Shown here piece by piece: positions 44,271-53,022 of a stretch of DNA of 64,000 nucleotides. A program made the translations under genes and the position numbers. The DNA comes from Escherichia marmotae. GTDB taxonomy: Bacteria; Pseudomonadota; Gammaproteobacteria; Enterobacterales; Enterobacteriaceae. The stretch is taken from the NCBI RefSeq assembly GCF_002900365.1, contig NZ_CP025979.1, positions 558,001-622,000 on the forward strand, given 5' to 3'. Within the stretch, counting starts at the first letter, position 1. The number at the start of each line of letters is the position of its first letter. Below the pieces are notes generated by a model, which did no database searches, was not told the DNA's origin, and saw nothing but the letters and a program-made list of their open reading frames with translations.

Positions 44271-45080
44271 ATGTCATTTTCCTGTCCACTTTGTCATCAG
44301 CCTTTAGCGCTTGAAAAAAACAGCTATATCTGTCCCCAACGGCATCAATTTGATATGGCGAAAGAGGGATATGTTAATTTGCTGCCCGTTCAGCATAAAC
44401 GTTCTCGCGATCCGGGCGATAGTGCGGAAATGATGCAAGCGCGGCGTACATTTTTAGATGCCGGTCATTATCAGCCGCTTCGCGATGCGATTGTCGCTCA
44501 ATTGTGTGAATGTCTTGAGCAGCACGCAACGGCGATACTGGATATTGGTTGTGGGGAAGGGTACTACACCCATGCTTTTGCCGATGTCTTACCTGGCGTG
44601 ACGACTTTTGGTCTGGATGTCTCTAAGGTCGCGATTAAAGCTGCTGCGAAACGCTATCAGCAGGTCACCTTTTGTGTCGCTTCCAGCCACCGTCTGCCGT
44701 TTTCTGATGCCAGTATGGATGCCATTATCCGTATCTACGCACCGTGCAAAGCAGAAGAATTAGCGCGAGTAGTCAAACCGGGTGGGTGGGTCATTACCGC
44801 TACTCCTGGGCCACGGCATTTAATGGAGCTGAAGGGTTTAATTTACGACGAAGTACATCTACATGCGCCCCATGCTGAGAAACTGGATGGTTTTGAGCTG
44901 CAGCGGAGTAATGAATTACATTATCCGATGCGCCTGCGCGGAGATGAGGCGGTTGCGTTGTTACAGATGACGCCGTTTGCCTGGCGCGCAAAGCCAGAGG
45001 TCTGGCAAGCGTTGGCAGCAAAAGAAGAATTTAATTGCCAGACGGATTTTAATATTCACGTCTGGCAACGAATAAATTAG
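44271..45080 (+). CDS. rlmA: 23S rRNA m1G745 methyltransferase RlmA
   Basis: SAM-dependent N1-methylation of G745 in 23S rRNA helix 35. The 269 residues start with a zinc finger (MSFSCPLCHQPL...YICPQRHQF, Cys5, Cys8, then Cys and His), followed by a Rossmann methyltransferase domain with the SAM motif ILDIGCGEGYYTHAF. Start ATG 44271 follows CCGGAG. Convergent with mntP; the last four bases overlap. Intact. Confidence 0.95.
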   Translation: MSFSCPLCHQPLALEKNSYICPQRHQFDMAKEGYVNLLPVQHKRSRDPGDSAEMMQARRTFLDAGHYQPLRDAIVAQLCECLEQHATAILDIGCGEGYYTHAFADVLPGVTTFGLDVSKVAIKAAAKRYQQVTFCVASSHRLPFSDASMDAIIRIYAPCKAEELARVVKPGGWVITATPGPRHLMELKGLIYDEVHLHAPHAEKLDGFELQRSNELHYPMRLRGDEAVALLQMTPFAWRAKPEVWQALAAKEEFNCQTDFNIHVWQRIN

Positions 45081-45643
45081 CTGTGGTAGTGCGTCCAGAG
45101 GATCTGGACGCCAATGCCAATAAGCACCAGCCCGCCAAGAATTTCCGCTTTTTTCCCAATAATTGAACCGATAAAGCGACCCACCATCATGCCTAATGTT
45201 GACATGATTAAGGTAGCGCAGCCAATCGCCAGCGCAGTCGCGATAATGTTCACTTGCAGGAAGGCCAGACCAACACCAACAGCCATTGCATCCAGGCTGG
45301 TGGCAATTGCGGTAGTCACCAGCAACCAGAAACCGTGACGACGACGCGGTTCTTCATCTTCATCATCTCCACCGCGAAAACCCTCAATAATCATTCGCCC
45401 GCCGAGGAATATCAGCAGTACAAACGCAATCCAGTGGTTCCACTCGAGGACAAAACGGCTGGCCAACATGCCCATCCCCCAGCCAATCAGCGGCGTCAGC
45501 GTTTCGACGGCACCGAAAATAAGGCCAGTTCGCAGAGCTTCAGAAAATTTCGGTTTATGGAGGGTGGCACCTTTACCGATTGATGCAGCAAAGGCATCCA
45601 TCGACATACCAAAAGCAAGAAGAACAGTAGCAGTGATATTCAT
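45077..45643 (-). CDS. mntP: Manganese exporter MntP
   Basis: A 188-residue, six-helix inner-membrane Mn2+ efflux pump made of two MntP repeats, each with acidic membrane residues (FGMSMDAFAASIGKG in the first and ATSLDAMAVGVGLAF in the second). A charged loop (GGDDEDEEPRRRH) joins the halves. The start is ATG at 45641-45643; an upstream ATG (45697) lies inside the riboswitch leader and is rejected. Controlled by the Mn2+ riboswitch just upstream. Intact. Confidence 0.95.
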   Translation of the reverse strand: MNITATVLLAFGMSMDAFAASIGKGATLHKPKFSEALRTGLIFGAVETLTPLIGWGMGMLASRFVLEWNHWIAFVLLIFLGGRMIIEGFRGGDDEDEEPRRRHGFWLLVTTAIATSLDAMAVGVGLAFLQVNIIATALAIGCATLIMSTLGMMVGRFIGSIIGKKAEILGGLVLIGIGVQILWTHYHS

Positions 45644-45667
45644 GACAATGTCCTGACCGGGGTATCC

Positions 45668-45872
45668 ATAAAACACATCATCGCTCCCAGCAAACATGCA
45701 TACACGAACGACAAGAAGCGCTCATGCAGGCATAGCGATTGATGTGCATATGGTCTCGCCTGACTGAAAATGTTCAGTCCGTACGCGCCACGTTTTGCAA
45801 CGAGTATGTTGACACGTACATTTCCGGAGTCTGGAAATCGGCTACTCCCCAAATGAGGGCGCAACCTTAACA
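45668..45872 (-). promoter_or_regulatory. yybP-ykoY manganese riboswitch in the mntP leader
   Basis: The minus-strand leader reads GCCCTCATTTGGGGAGTAGC, then, after a hairpin, CAACATACTCGTTGC, and further on GGCGAGACC. The GGGGAGTAGC and ATACTCG segments are hallmarks of the yybP-ykoY Mn2+-sensing RNA, known in the E. coli mntP leader. Mn2+ binding raises mntP expression. Outer limits are approximate. Confidence 0.85.
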
Positions 45873-46060
45873 TATTTTGAGAATATAAAACAACTGTCAG
45901 AATATATTATTCTATTGCTATTGCTGATAACGATTTTCATTTAGATTTATATATCAATAAAACGTTAAAAATAATAACAAATAAGGGACGGCGTAATATA
46001 GCCTAAGCTATGTCTGGTTATTAAAAATACACTACACATAGCTTTGGCTAAGTTGATAAC

Positions 46061-46519
46061 TTATTGAGTTGAAACTAGAAGTTTATAAATCTTTTCCAGA
46101 TCGTCGATATTTCGGACGCGGATTAACAAACGGCGCTGTTCTAATTGCATCACCAGTACACCATCTTCCGATAAGTTCATCGCTTTAATTCGGCTATATT
46201 CAATCCAAACATTGGCGAAGAAAAACCCTTTTTGTTTGAAGATGATTTTCGGAACCCGGATCCAGAAAGTATAAAATCCCATTAGCGCCAGTGCACTTAA
46301 TAACCAGGTGGTTATTTGTGCGCCATGGCTGGTTACATTGTTATAGATAAGAATGACAATCAGCCCGACAAAGATAACGCTATCGATGCGACCGCGCCGG
46401 AGCAAAGGAATTGCCAGCAGGGTGGGGCCGTTGCGGCGGGGCATGATGAACTGATCGTATATCGCAAAAGCAAGCAGTGCGGCGATGAACAGAATCAGTA
46501 CCAGTTCCGTGATTGTCAT
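46061..46519 (-). CDS. yobD: Membrane protein YobD (DUF986)
   Basis: A 152-residue inner-membrane protein with hydrophobic segments at about 4-24, 45-63 and 68-88, then a soluble C-terminal domain (KIIFKQKGFFFANVWIEYSRIKAMN). It matches E. coli YobD, an UPF0266/DUF986 protein with no known function. It lies downstream of manZ on the same strand but behind a strong terminator. Intact. Confidence 0.9.
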   Translation of the reverse strand: MTITELVLILFIAALLAFAIYDQFIMPRRNGPTLLAIPLLRRGRIDSVIFVGLIVILIYNNVTSHGAQITTWLLSALALMGFYTFWIRVPKIIFKQKGFFFANVWIEYSRIKAMNLSEDGVLVMQLEQRRLLIRVRNIDDLEKIYKLLVSTQ

Positions 46520-46532
46520 TAATCCTCCAGAT

Positions 46533-46558
46533 AAAAAAACGGGGCCAAAAGGCCCCGG
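46533..46558 (-). terminator. Rho-independent terminator of manXYZ
   Basis: Minus strand: CGGGGCC-TTTT-GGCCCCG followed by seven T, 16 bases after the manZ stop. Confidence 0.93.
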
Positions 46559-46573
46559 TAGTGTACAACAGTA

Positions 46574-47425
46574 TTACAGTCCCAGCAGGCCGCAAGCGTA
46601 ACCAGCGATACCAATGACGAAGAAGCCAACGATAATCCACAGCGGGTTAACTTTTTTGCGCAGCAGCCACATACAGGCAAAGGTCAGCAGCAGCGGCACC
46701 AGGCCTGGCATTAACTGGTCAAGAATGGTCTGGACAGTGGTAACGTGCTCTTTACCCGTCTGGTCGGTGATGCGAGAGACGACCAGAGGGATGTTGACAT
46801 GTGTCCACTTGTTAACCAACGCCCCCATGACAAACAGGCCGAGAATAGACGCCCCTTCCGTCAGTTTTTGCAGGAAGCCGCCACCCATATCTTTAACGAT
46901 ATCGATACCTTTGGAGTAACCATACGCTACGCCGTAGTAACGTGTTGCCAGACGCACCAGGTTAAACAAGATAAAGAACAGCAGCGGACCTAACAGGCTG
47001 CCACTCATCGCGATACCGGCTCCCAGTGCTGCAAAAACCGGACGTACCGTACCCCAGAAGATCGGGTCACCCACGCCTGCCAGCGGACCCATCAGACCTA
47101 CTTTGATACCGTTGATAGCACCGTCGTCGATCTCTGCGCCGTTAGCACGCTGTTCTTCCAGCGCCAGGGTTACGCCCAGAATTGGCGCAGCCACGAACGG
47201 TTGGGTGTTAAAGAATTCGAGGTGACGTTTAATCGCCTGTTTACGGGCATCATTGTTCTCAGGGTAGAGGCGACGAATCGCCGGAACCATAGAGAAGCAG
47301 AAACCCAGTGCCTGCATACGTTCGAAGTTCCATGAACCCTGGAAGAGGTTAGAACGCAGGAAGACGCCACGAATATCACTCGGAGTGAGTTTTTTCTCGG
47401 TGGTAGTTTTAGTTGTATCAACCAT
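46574..47425 (-). CDS. manZ: Mannose PTS permease, IID component ManZ
   Basis: Integral membrane subunit that, with ManY, transports mannose, glucose and related hexoses. The 283 residues begin MVDTTKTTTEKKLT (ATG at 47425, after AGGTGAG); a GTG three codons upstream lies in the ribosome site. It contains the conserved GVGDPIFWGT and hydrophobic C-terminal region ending AGYACGLLGL. ManYZ also serves as the route for lambda DNA and as a microcin E492/pediocin-type receptor. Last gene of manXYZ, 12 bases after manY. Intact. Confidence 0.96.
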   Translation of the reverse strand: MVDTTKTTTEKKLTPSDIRGVFLRSNLFQGSWNFERMQALGFCFSMVPAIRRLYPENNDARKQAIKRHLEFFNTQPFVAAPILGVTLALEEQRANGAEIDDGAINGIKVGLMGPLAGVGDPIFWGTVRPVFAALGAGIAMSGSLLGPLLFFILFNLVRLATRYYGVAYGYSKGIDIVKDMGGGFLQKLTEGASILGLFVMGALVNKWTHVNIPLVVSRITDQTGKEHVTTVQTILDQLMPGLVPLLLTFACMWLLRKKVNPLWIIVGFFVIGIAGYACGLLGL

Positions 47426-47437
47426 TTCGCTCACCTG

Positions 47438-48238
47438 TTAGTCCAGTTCGTTATCGAGATCGTTGTTACCAGCAGCCTGAACAGGCGCACCAGCTACGCG
47501 GTTATATTTCGGGCTAAGTTGGATGTAGAGCACTGCCATAACAGTACCAATTACACCCAGAGCAACCAGGTTAAAGTTGGTGAATGCTGCGGTTACGAAG
47601 CCGAGGTAGAAGAACGGCATCAGGTAGCCTGCACGCATCATGTTGATAACCATTGCATAACCAACAACCACGATCATGCCGCCAGCAATGTTCAGACCAT
47701 TGGTCACCACTTCCGGAATGGCGTTCAGCATGTTCTGAACTTCACTGGTGCCTACAGACAGCGCAACAATTACGGCCGGGATAGCCACACGCATCGCTTG
47801 CAGGAACAGCGAAGAAACGTGGATCCAGGAAATTGCCGTCAGGTTGCCATTCTCAGCCGCCTTATCCGCAGCGTGCTGGAAAGCAACGGTGATGGTACGA
47901 ACGATGATGGTCAGCACCTGGCCCGCAGCGGCCAGCGGGATTGCCAGCGCGATACCGGCACCGATGCTCTGATGACCTGCAATAACCAGAATGGTCGAAA
48001 TGATAGAAGCCAGAGCGGCGTCAGGCGCAACTGCGGCACCGATATTCATCCAGCCCAGAGCGATCATTTCCAGAGTACCACCGATAATAATACCGGTTTT
48101 CATATCCCCAAGAACGATACCCACCAGGGTACAGGCGATTAACGGACGGTGAAACTGAAATTCATCGAGGATAGATCCCATACCTGCGATACAGGCTACG
48201 ATAAATACCAGCACAATTTGAAGAGTGGTAATCTCCAT
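47438..48238 (-). CDS. manY: Mannose PTS permease, IIC component ManY
   Basis: A 266-residue membrane subunit of the mannose phosphotransferase system forming the sugar channel with ManZ. It is strongly hydrophobic with several helices; the conserved region GALEMIALGWMNIGAAVAPD-like sequence is present as GTLEMIALGWMNIGAAVAPD. Middle gene of the operon, 62 bases after manX. Intact. Confidence 0.96.
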   Translation of the reverse strand: MEITTLQIVLVFIVACIAGMGSILDEFQFHRPLIACTLVGIVLGDMKTGIIIGGTLEMIALGWMNIGAAVAPDAALASIISTILVIAGHQSIGAGIALAIPLAAAGQVLTIIVRTITVAFQHAADKAAENGNLTAISWIHVSSLFLQAMRVAIPAVIVALSVGTSEVQNMLNAIPEVVTNGLNIAGGMIVVVGYAMVINMMRAGYLMPFFYLGFVTAAFTNFNLVALGVIGTVMAVLYIQLSPKYNRVAGAPVQAAGNNDLDNELD

Positions 48239-48300
48239 TGTACTTCTCCTGTTTACGTAAGACTTAAGTGTGAAAACTGAGTGATAATCAACACAATACG

Positions 48301-49272
48301 TTACTTATCGATTTTGCTGATCAGATCCATCATTTTCAGTTTCGGATCGGTGGAAACCTTACGGACTTCCAGTTCGATACCGCGTGCATTCAGTTTCTTG
48401 AACGCTTCGATATCTTTTTCATCAACCGAAACCGCGTTATTCACCTGGGTTTTGCCCTGACGGAATGCCATACCACCGACGTTAACAGAGGTAATTTTCA
48501 CGCCGCCTTCAACGAGGCGCTCAACATCTGTCGGGTTGGTGAATAACAGCATTACACGTTCGCCAGCATATTTCGGGTTGTTGTAGACGCGAATCATCTT
48601 GGCAACATCAACCACGTGTGCTGTTACGCCCGGAGGTGCGACCTGGGTGAGCAGTGTCTTACGAACGGTATCCGCAGCCACTTCATCACTAACAACAATA
48701 ATACGGGAGACATTGGTTTCTTTGGTCCAGCGGGTAGCTACCTGACCGTGAATCAGACGGTCGTCGATACGCGCAAGGCCAATAACCATGTAGTCATTTG
48801 GTCCCATTGGTTTTGCCGGAGTTGGGGCCGCTTTGGGTGCCGCCGAAGCGGGGGCGGGAGCTGCTTTTTCAACCGGTTTGGCTTTCAGTACTTTCACACC
48901 TTCACGGCCTGTTTCTACTGCCAGCGCCACCAGTTCATCAAAGCCCGGGTCATCATCACGAGCCATTAACGTTTCCACCAGCATTGGAATGTTAACGCCT
49001 GCGATCACTTCATAATGCTCTTTGTCGACGACAATGCGGCTGGCAGCATTGAACGGGCTGCCTCCCCATGTATCAACGAGAAACAGCACGCCTTTAGTGG
49101 TGTCGAGTTTTGCCAACTGAGCGTTGTACTTTTCGATCAGCGTTTCGGCATTTTCGCCTGGAACGAAATCGATCCAGCCGACGTTTTCCTGCTCGCCTAA
49201 CAGCATCTCTGCCGTTTTAAGCAACTGCTCTGCAGCCCAACCATGTGTGCCTATAACAATAGCAATGGTCAC
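48301..49272 (-). CDS. manX: Mannose PTS IIAB component ManX
   Basis: A 323-residue cytoplasmic phosphocarrier. The IIA domain (1-130) holds the phosphorylated H10 in AIVIGTHGWAA. An Ala/Pro-rich hinge (about 137-155, AAPAPASAAPKAAPTPAKP) leads to the IIB domain with the second phosphohistidine in ARIDDRLIHGQVATRW. It passes phosphate from HPr to the incoming hexose. First gene of manXYZ; its 5' end is the known target of the sRNA SgrS in E. coli. Intact. Confidence 0.97.
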   Translation of the reverse strand: MTIAIVIGTHGWAAEQLLKTAEMLLGEQENVGWIDFVPGENAETLIEKYNAQLAKLDTTKGVLFLVDTWGGSPFNAASRIVVDKEHYEVIAGVNIPMLVETLMARDDDPGFDELVALAVETGREGVKVLKAKPVEKAAPAPASAAPKAAPTPAKPMGPNDYMVIGLARIDDRLIHGQVATRWTKETNVSRIIVVSDEVAADTVRKTLLTQVAPPGVTAHVVDVAKMIRVYNNPKYAGERVMLLFTNPTDVERLVEGGVKITSVNVGGMAFRQGKTQVNNAVSVDEKDIEAFKKLNARGIELEVRKVSTDPKLKMMDLISKIDK

Positions 49273-49734
49273 TTGCTACCTCCTTTATTATTGTTAACAC
49301 CTCAACGTGCCAGATGTATTTTTGAATCGTCGTCCACAATCGAATCGATTCAGATAAGGGTTACAACCAAAAACCCCCTGCGTTTCGCGATTTATTTTAG
49401 ATATCGAAAAAAATATTTTATGTGATGAAGATCCGTAATTTAACTTTGAATTATCAAAATTCCGGAAGAGAAAATATTTTCGTCACATTTGTTTGCAAAG
49501 GAAGGTAAATCTTTGCCAAATCAGAGGTCTCTCTGATATGTTTAACTCCCGTTTAACAACCAAGGAGTATAGGGCAGCAGCCCGCAGTATGGATCGTCAC
49601 CGACGTCATTTCAGCATCAGGCCTTTCAGCGCCTGCCTTTCTGGCACTTTTTGCCGCACCTTTTGTTTGCATTTTGTTGTTACGCCTGCATTATTTCTGG
49701 CGCCGAATAGCTATTCCTTAAGCAGGAGCTTGTC
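49273..49734. promoter_or_regulatory. Divergent manX-yoaE control region
   Basis: About 460 bases without a gene between divergent starts. A TTATTTT / AAAAATA inverted repeat at 49392-49415 resembles a Mlc/NagC operator, next to a CRP half-site TGTGA (49421-49425); both regulators are known to act on manXYZ. The yoaE side has a leader of roughly 190 bases. A 84-codon frame inside it (49493-49747) runs into yoaE in another frame and is not called. No riboswitch motif was recognised in the yoaE leader. Confidence 0.5.
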
Positions 49735-51291
49735 ATGGAATTCTTAATGGACCCCTCGATTTGGGTGGGGCTACTCACGCTTGTCGTTCTTGAAATCGTG
49801 CTGGGTATCGATAACCTGGTTTTCATCGCCATCCTTGCCGACAAACTGCCACCGAAACAACGTGATAAAGCTCGTTTGTTAGGACTGTCGCTGGCGCTGA
49901 TCATGCGTCTGGGACTGCTGTCGCTGATTTCATGGATGGTCACGCTGACCAAACCGCTATTTACCGTGATGGATTTTTCCTTCTCTGGTCGCGACCTGAT
50001 TATGTTGTTCGGGGGGATATTCTTGCTGTTTAAAGCGACAACGGAGCTGCATGAACGGCTGGAAAACCGCGATCATGATTCCGGTCACGGTAAAGGTTAT
50101 GCCAGCTTCTGGGTGGTAGTAACGCAGATTGTCATTCTCGATGCCGTCTTCTCGCTGGATGCGGTGATTACCGCAGTTGGGATGGTCAACCACCTGCCGG
50201 TGATGATGGCGGCGGTGGTGATTGCGATGGCGGTCATGTTGCTGGCGTCGAAACCGTTGACGAGATTCGTTAACCAGCATCCTACAGTGGTGGTGCTCTG
50301 CCTGAGCTTCTTGTTAATGATTGGTCTGAGCCTGGTTGCTGAAGGGTTTGGCTTCCATATTCCGAAAGGTTACCTGTATGCCGCGATTGGCTTCTCGATC
50401 ATCATCGAAGTGTTTAACCAAATTGCGCGCCGTAACTTTATTCGTCATCAGTCAGCTTTACCGCTGCGTGCGCGTACTGCCGATGCCATCCTGCGTTTGA
50501 TGGGGGGTAAACGTCAGGCGAACGTTCAGCACGATGCCGATAACCCGATGCCGATCCCTGTGCCGGAAGGCGCGTTTGCGGAAGAAGAGCGATATATGAT
50601 TAACGGTGTGCTGACACTGGCGTCTCGCTCTCTGCGTGGGATTATGACACCGCGCGGCGAAATTAGCTGGGTTGACGCTAATCTTGGTGTTGATGAAATC
50701 CGTGAGCAGTTGCTTTCTTCGCCACATAGTCTGTTCCCGGTATGTCGCGGTGAACTGGATGAAATCATCGGTATCGTGCGTGCTAAAGAACTGCTGGTGG
50801 CGCTGGAAGATGGCGTTGATGTCGCAGCAATTGCCTCGGCTTCTCCGGCGATTATCGTTCCGGAAACCCTCGATCCGATCAACCTGCTGGGCGTGCTGCG
50901 TCGTGCTCGCGGTAGTTTTGTTATCGTTACCAACGAGTTTGGTGTGGTGCAAGGCCTGGTCACGCCTCTGGATGTGCTGGAAGCCATTGCCGGTGAGTTC
51001 CCGGACGCTGATGAAACGCCGGAAATCATTACTGACGGCGACGGCTGGCTGGTAAAAGGCGGTACAGACTTACATGCCTTACAGCAGGTGCTTGATGTTG
51101 AGCACCTTGCCGATGACGATGATATCGCGACGGTGGCAGGTCTGGTGATTTCTGCAAATGGTCACATCCCGCGTGCTGGCGATGTGATTGACGTAGGGCC
51201 GTTACATATCACCATTGTTGAAGCTAACGATTATCGTGTTGATCTGGTTCGCATTGTTAAAGAGCAACTGGCGCACGACGAAGACGAATAA
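49735..51291 (+). CDS. yoaE: TerC-family membrane protein YoaE with CBS domains
   Basis: A 518-residue inner-membrane protein. Residues 1-235 form the TerC domain with about seven hydrophobic helices and acidic motifs (LEIVLGIDNLVFIAIL and ILDAVFSLDAVITAVG), as in metal-related exporters. Two CBS domains (about 300-420) and a CorC/HlyC C-terminal domain (430-510) follow. The family is linked to metal ion export across the membrane, for example metallation of secreted enzymes; the substrate here is inferred. Start ATG 49735 follows AGCAGGAGC. Convergent with pdeD, 3-base gap. Intact. Confidence 0.92.
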   Translation: MEFLMDPSIWVGLLTLVVLEIVLGIDNLVFIAILADKLPPKQRDKARLLGLSLALIMRLGLLSLISWMVTLTKPLFTVMDFSFSGRDLIMLFGGIFLLFKATTELHERLENRDHDSGHGKGYASFWVVVTQIVILDAVFSLDAVITAVGMVNHLPVMMAAVVIAMAVMLLASKPLTRFVNQHPTVVVLCLSFLLMIGLSLVAEGFGFHIPKGYLYAAIGFSIIIEVFNQIARRNFIRHQSALPLRARTADAILRLMGGKRQANVQHDADNPMPIPVPEGAFAEEERYMINGVLTLASRSLRGIMTPRGEISWVDANLGVDEIREQLLSSPHSLFPVCRGELDEIIGIVRAKELLVALEDGVDVAAIASASPAIIVPETLDPINLLGVLRRARGSFVIVTNEFGVVQGLVTPLDVLEAIAGEFPDADETPEIITDGDGWLVKGGTDLHALQQVLDVEHLADDDDIATVAGLVISANGHIPRAGDVIDVGPLHITIVEANDYRVDLVRIVKEQLAHDEDE

Positions 51292-51294
51292 TCA

Positions 51295-52893
51295 TTAACG
51301 AAATGGCATGACGGGCGTGATATGCCCATTATGCCGGGCGGGCGGCGGTTGGCTGCCCGCCAGCCATTTTGGGAAATCACGCAGTGGCATCGGCTGCGCG
51401 TACAAATACCCTTGTAAAATATGCACCCCATGACGGCGTAAATACTTCGCCTGTTCTTGCGTTTCTACGCCCTCCGCCACCAGTTCAATATTCAGTCTTT
51501 GCCCCAATGCGATGATGATATCGGTTACCGTCGAGTTAACCGCATCGGAACCAATTGCAGCGGTGAAAGACTTATCGATTTTCAGCACATCAGGGCGTAA
51601 CGTTTCCAGCCAGGAAAACGAACTGTTGCCGGTGCCGAAGTCATCAATCGCCAGTTTGACGTTTTTACGATGCAGTTCGCGGGCAATCCGATAATCGACA
51701 TCCAGTAAGGCATCGCGCTCGGTGATTTCGAGGATGAGTTGCTGAATCGAGTTAGCACTAAACCAATATTGATTGAGATCCTTCAATAACACGCCGCGGC
51801 GAAAATGGCTGGGGGCGACGTTAATCCCAATGTGAAACTGGCTGCTCATTGGAAAAACGTGGATTTGGCGGATGGTTTCCATCATCACATAACGGGTAAG
51901 CGGCACTATCAGATGATGTTCTTCCGCGATAGGGATAAATACATCTGGTGAGATCCACCCCTGACGCGGGTTATTCCAGCGCAGCAATATTTCTACACCA
52001 ACACATTGCTGGCTACGAGCGTTTAGTAAAGGTTGACAGAATAGCTCGAATTCATGTTGCGCGAGGCCAAGATTAATTTCGCGCGAAAAGCTCATTCTAT
52101 GGGCGGTTGCCAGCCATGCGATGTAACCCACCAGTAAACTCAACAGTACCGCCAGTGGAAACTGGCTGGGAAGATGATGTAACGCCAGCGCTGTCGCACC
52201 AGGGCCGCTAACGCTGATGGTAAAAGGGAAGTTCTGCGATGAAACTTGGTAACGTTCATTGCCATTAAGTGGAGGTAAAGCGTCAACCAGACCGTCACCA
52301 TAGAGTAAATGGCGATCAGCCACCGTCAGGCTGGCGTTTCTAATTTGCGGCAACTGCGGTTCCAGTAACATCGTCGTCAATAGGTCAATGTTGATCATCT
52401 CCAGAACGCCATCGCCAGTATGTGATTGAGAGGGATACCACTGGATCAGCACTGGACTACCTTTAATCAACACGCGATCGGTGGTAAGGCGCAAAAGAGC
52501 CTGTGGGGCGGGCAAATCGGCCTGAATATCATGAACCGGAACATTGCGATAGCCAAAGATACTGGAGCAGTAAAGTGTACCGTTTTGTACCAGACCAATA
52601 GAACGCACCGTTTGCAGTTTTGCGGCTTGTTTGCGTAGAGGCAAATGAGTGACTGAGCAAGGGAGGCCAATCAACGGAAGTAACATCTCGCGTCCCGCCT
52701 GAAGGGGTTGCAATATATTATCCAGCTCTTCAACCGCGTGATTGGCGAAAAGTATCACCCGCTGTTGATTTAAATTACGCTGTGAAATAAATCGCACGCT
52801 TAGTGTCGCCACAAGCGTAAAGAGTGCGCAAATTGTACAAACAATCATTCGATTACGGCGATAAGTTTTGATGATCCGTTGTGCTTTTTGCAT
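51295..52893 (-). CDS. pdeD: Cyclic-di-GMP phosphodiesterase PdeD (YoaD)
   Basis: A 532-residue CSS-motif EAL protein. Two membrane helices flank a periplasmic CSS-type sensor (residues about 35-235), which includes LPCSVTHL and the GTLYCSSIFG (CSS) motif regulated by DsbA/DsbB redox state. The EAL domain (about 260-520) has VEILLRW, EITERDAL and DDFGTGNSSF. It hydrolyses c-di-GMP. The start is MQKAQRII at 52893; a 10-residue upstream extension is not needed. All catalytic motifs appear present, in contrast to the broken c-di-GMP receptor ycgR in this genome. Confidence 0.92.
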   Translation of the reverse strand: MQKAQRIIKTYRRNRMIVCTICALFTLVATLSVRFISQRNLNQQRVILFANHAVEELDNILQPLQAGREMLLPLIGLPCSVTHLPLRKQAAKLQTVRSIGLVQNGTLYCSSIFGYRNVPVHDIQADLPAPQALLRLTTDRVLIKGSPVLIQWYPSQSHTGDGVLEMINIDLLTTMLLEPQLPQIRNASLTVADRHLLYGDGLVDALPPLNGNERYQVSSQNFPFTISVSGPGATALALHHLPSQFPLAVLLSLLVGYIAWLATAHRMSFSREINLGLAQHEFELFCQPLLNARSQQCVGVEILLRWNNPRQGWISPDVFIPIAEEHHLIVPLTRYVMMETIRQIHVFPMSSQFHIGINVAPSHFRRGVLLKDLNQYWFSANSIQQLILEITERDALLDVDYRIARELHRKNVKLAIDDFGTGNSSFSWLETLRPDVLKIDKSFTAAIGSDAVNSTVTDIIIALGQRLNIELVAEGVETQEQAKYLRRHGVHILQGYLYAQPMPLRDFPKWLAGSQPPPARHNGHITPVMPFR

Positions 52894-52985
52894 GCGGGCC
52901 GCCCTGTAAGCGTATGGCAACAAACGCCTGACGCAACAGTGGAAGTGTAGTGGGGAAATTTACAGCAGACGAGAAAGCGGGGGAA

Positions 52986-53011
52986 ATTCGCCCATCCGTT
53001 GCAGATGGGCG
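52986..53011 (-). terminator. Likely terminator of sdaA
   Basis: Minus strand: TTCGCCCATC, 7-base loop, GATGGGCGAA followed by TTTCCCCC; 12 bases after the sdaA stop. The T-run is short. Confidence 0.6.
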
Positions 53012-53022
53012 AAAGAAAAGTA

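Noticed and set aside
47519..48142. Plus-strand open frame of 207 codons antisense to manY
   Set aside because: Composition (Asn/His/Gln-rich) is that of a shadow of a hydrophobic gene; manY is complete.
49553..49600. Second yybP-ykoY riboswitch in the yoaE leader
   Set aside because: GGAGTATAGGG looks slightly similar, but the paired ACTC block and the hairpin order are missing.
49493..49747. Short frame in the yoaE leader as a leader peptide
   Set aside because: No ribosome site and it overlaps the yoaE start in another frame; the arginine-rich product has no resemblance to leader peptides.
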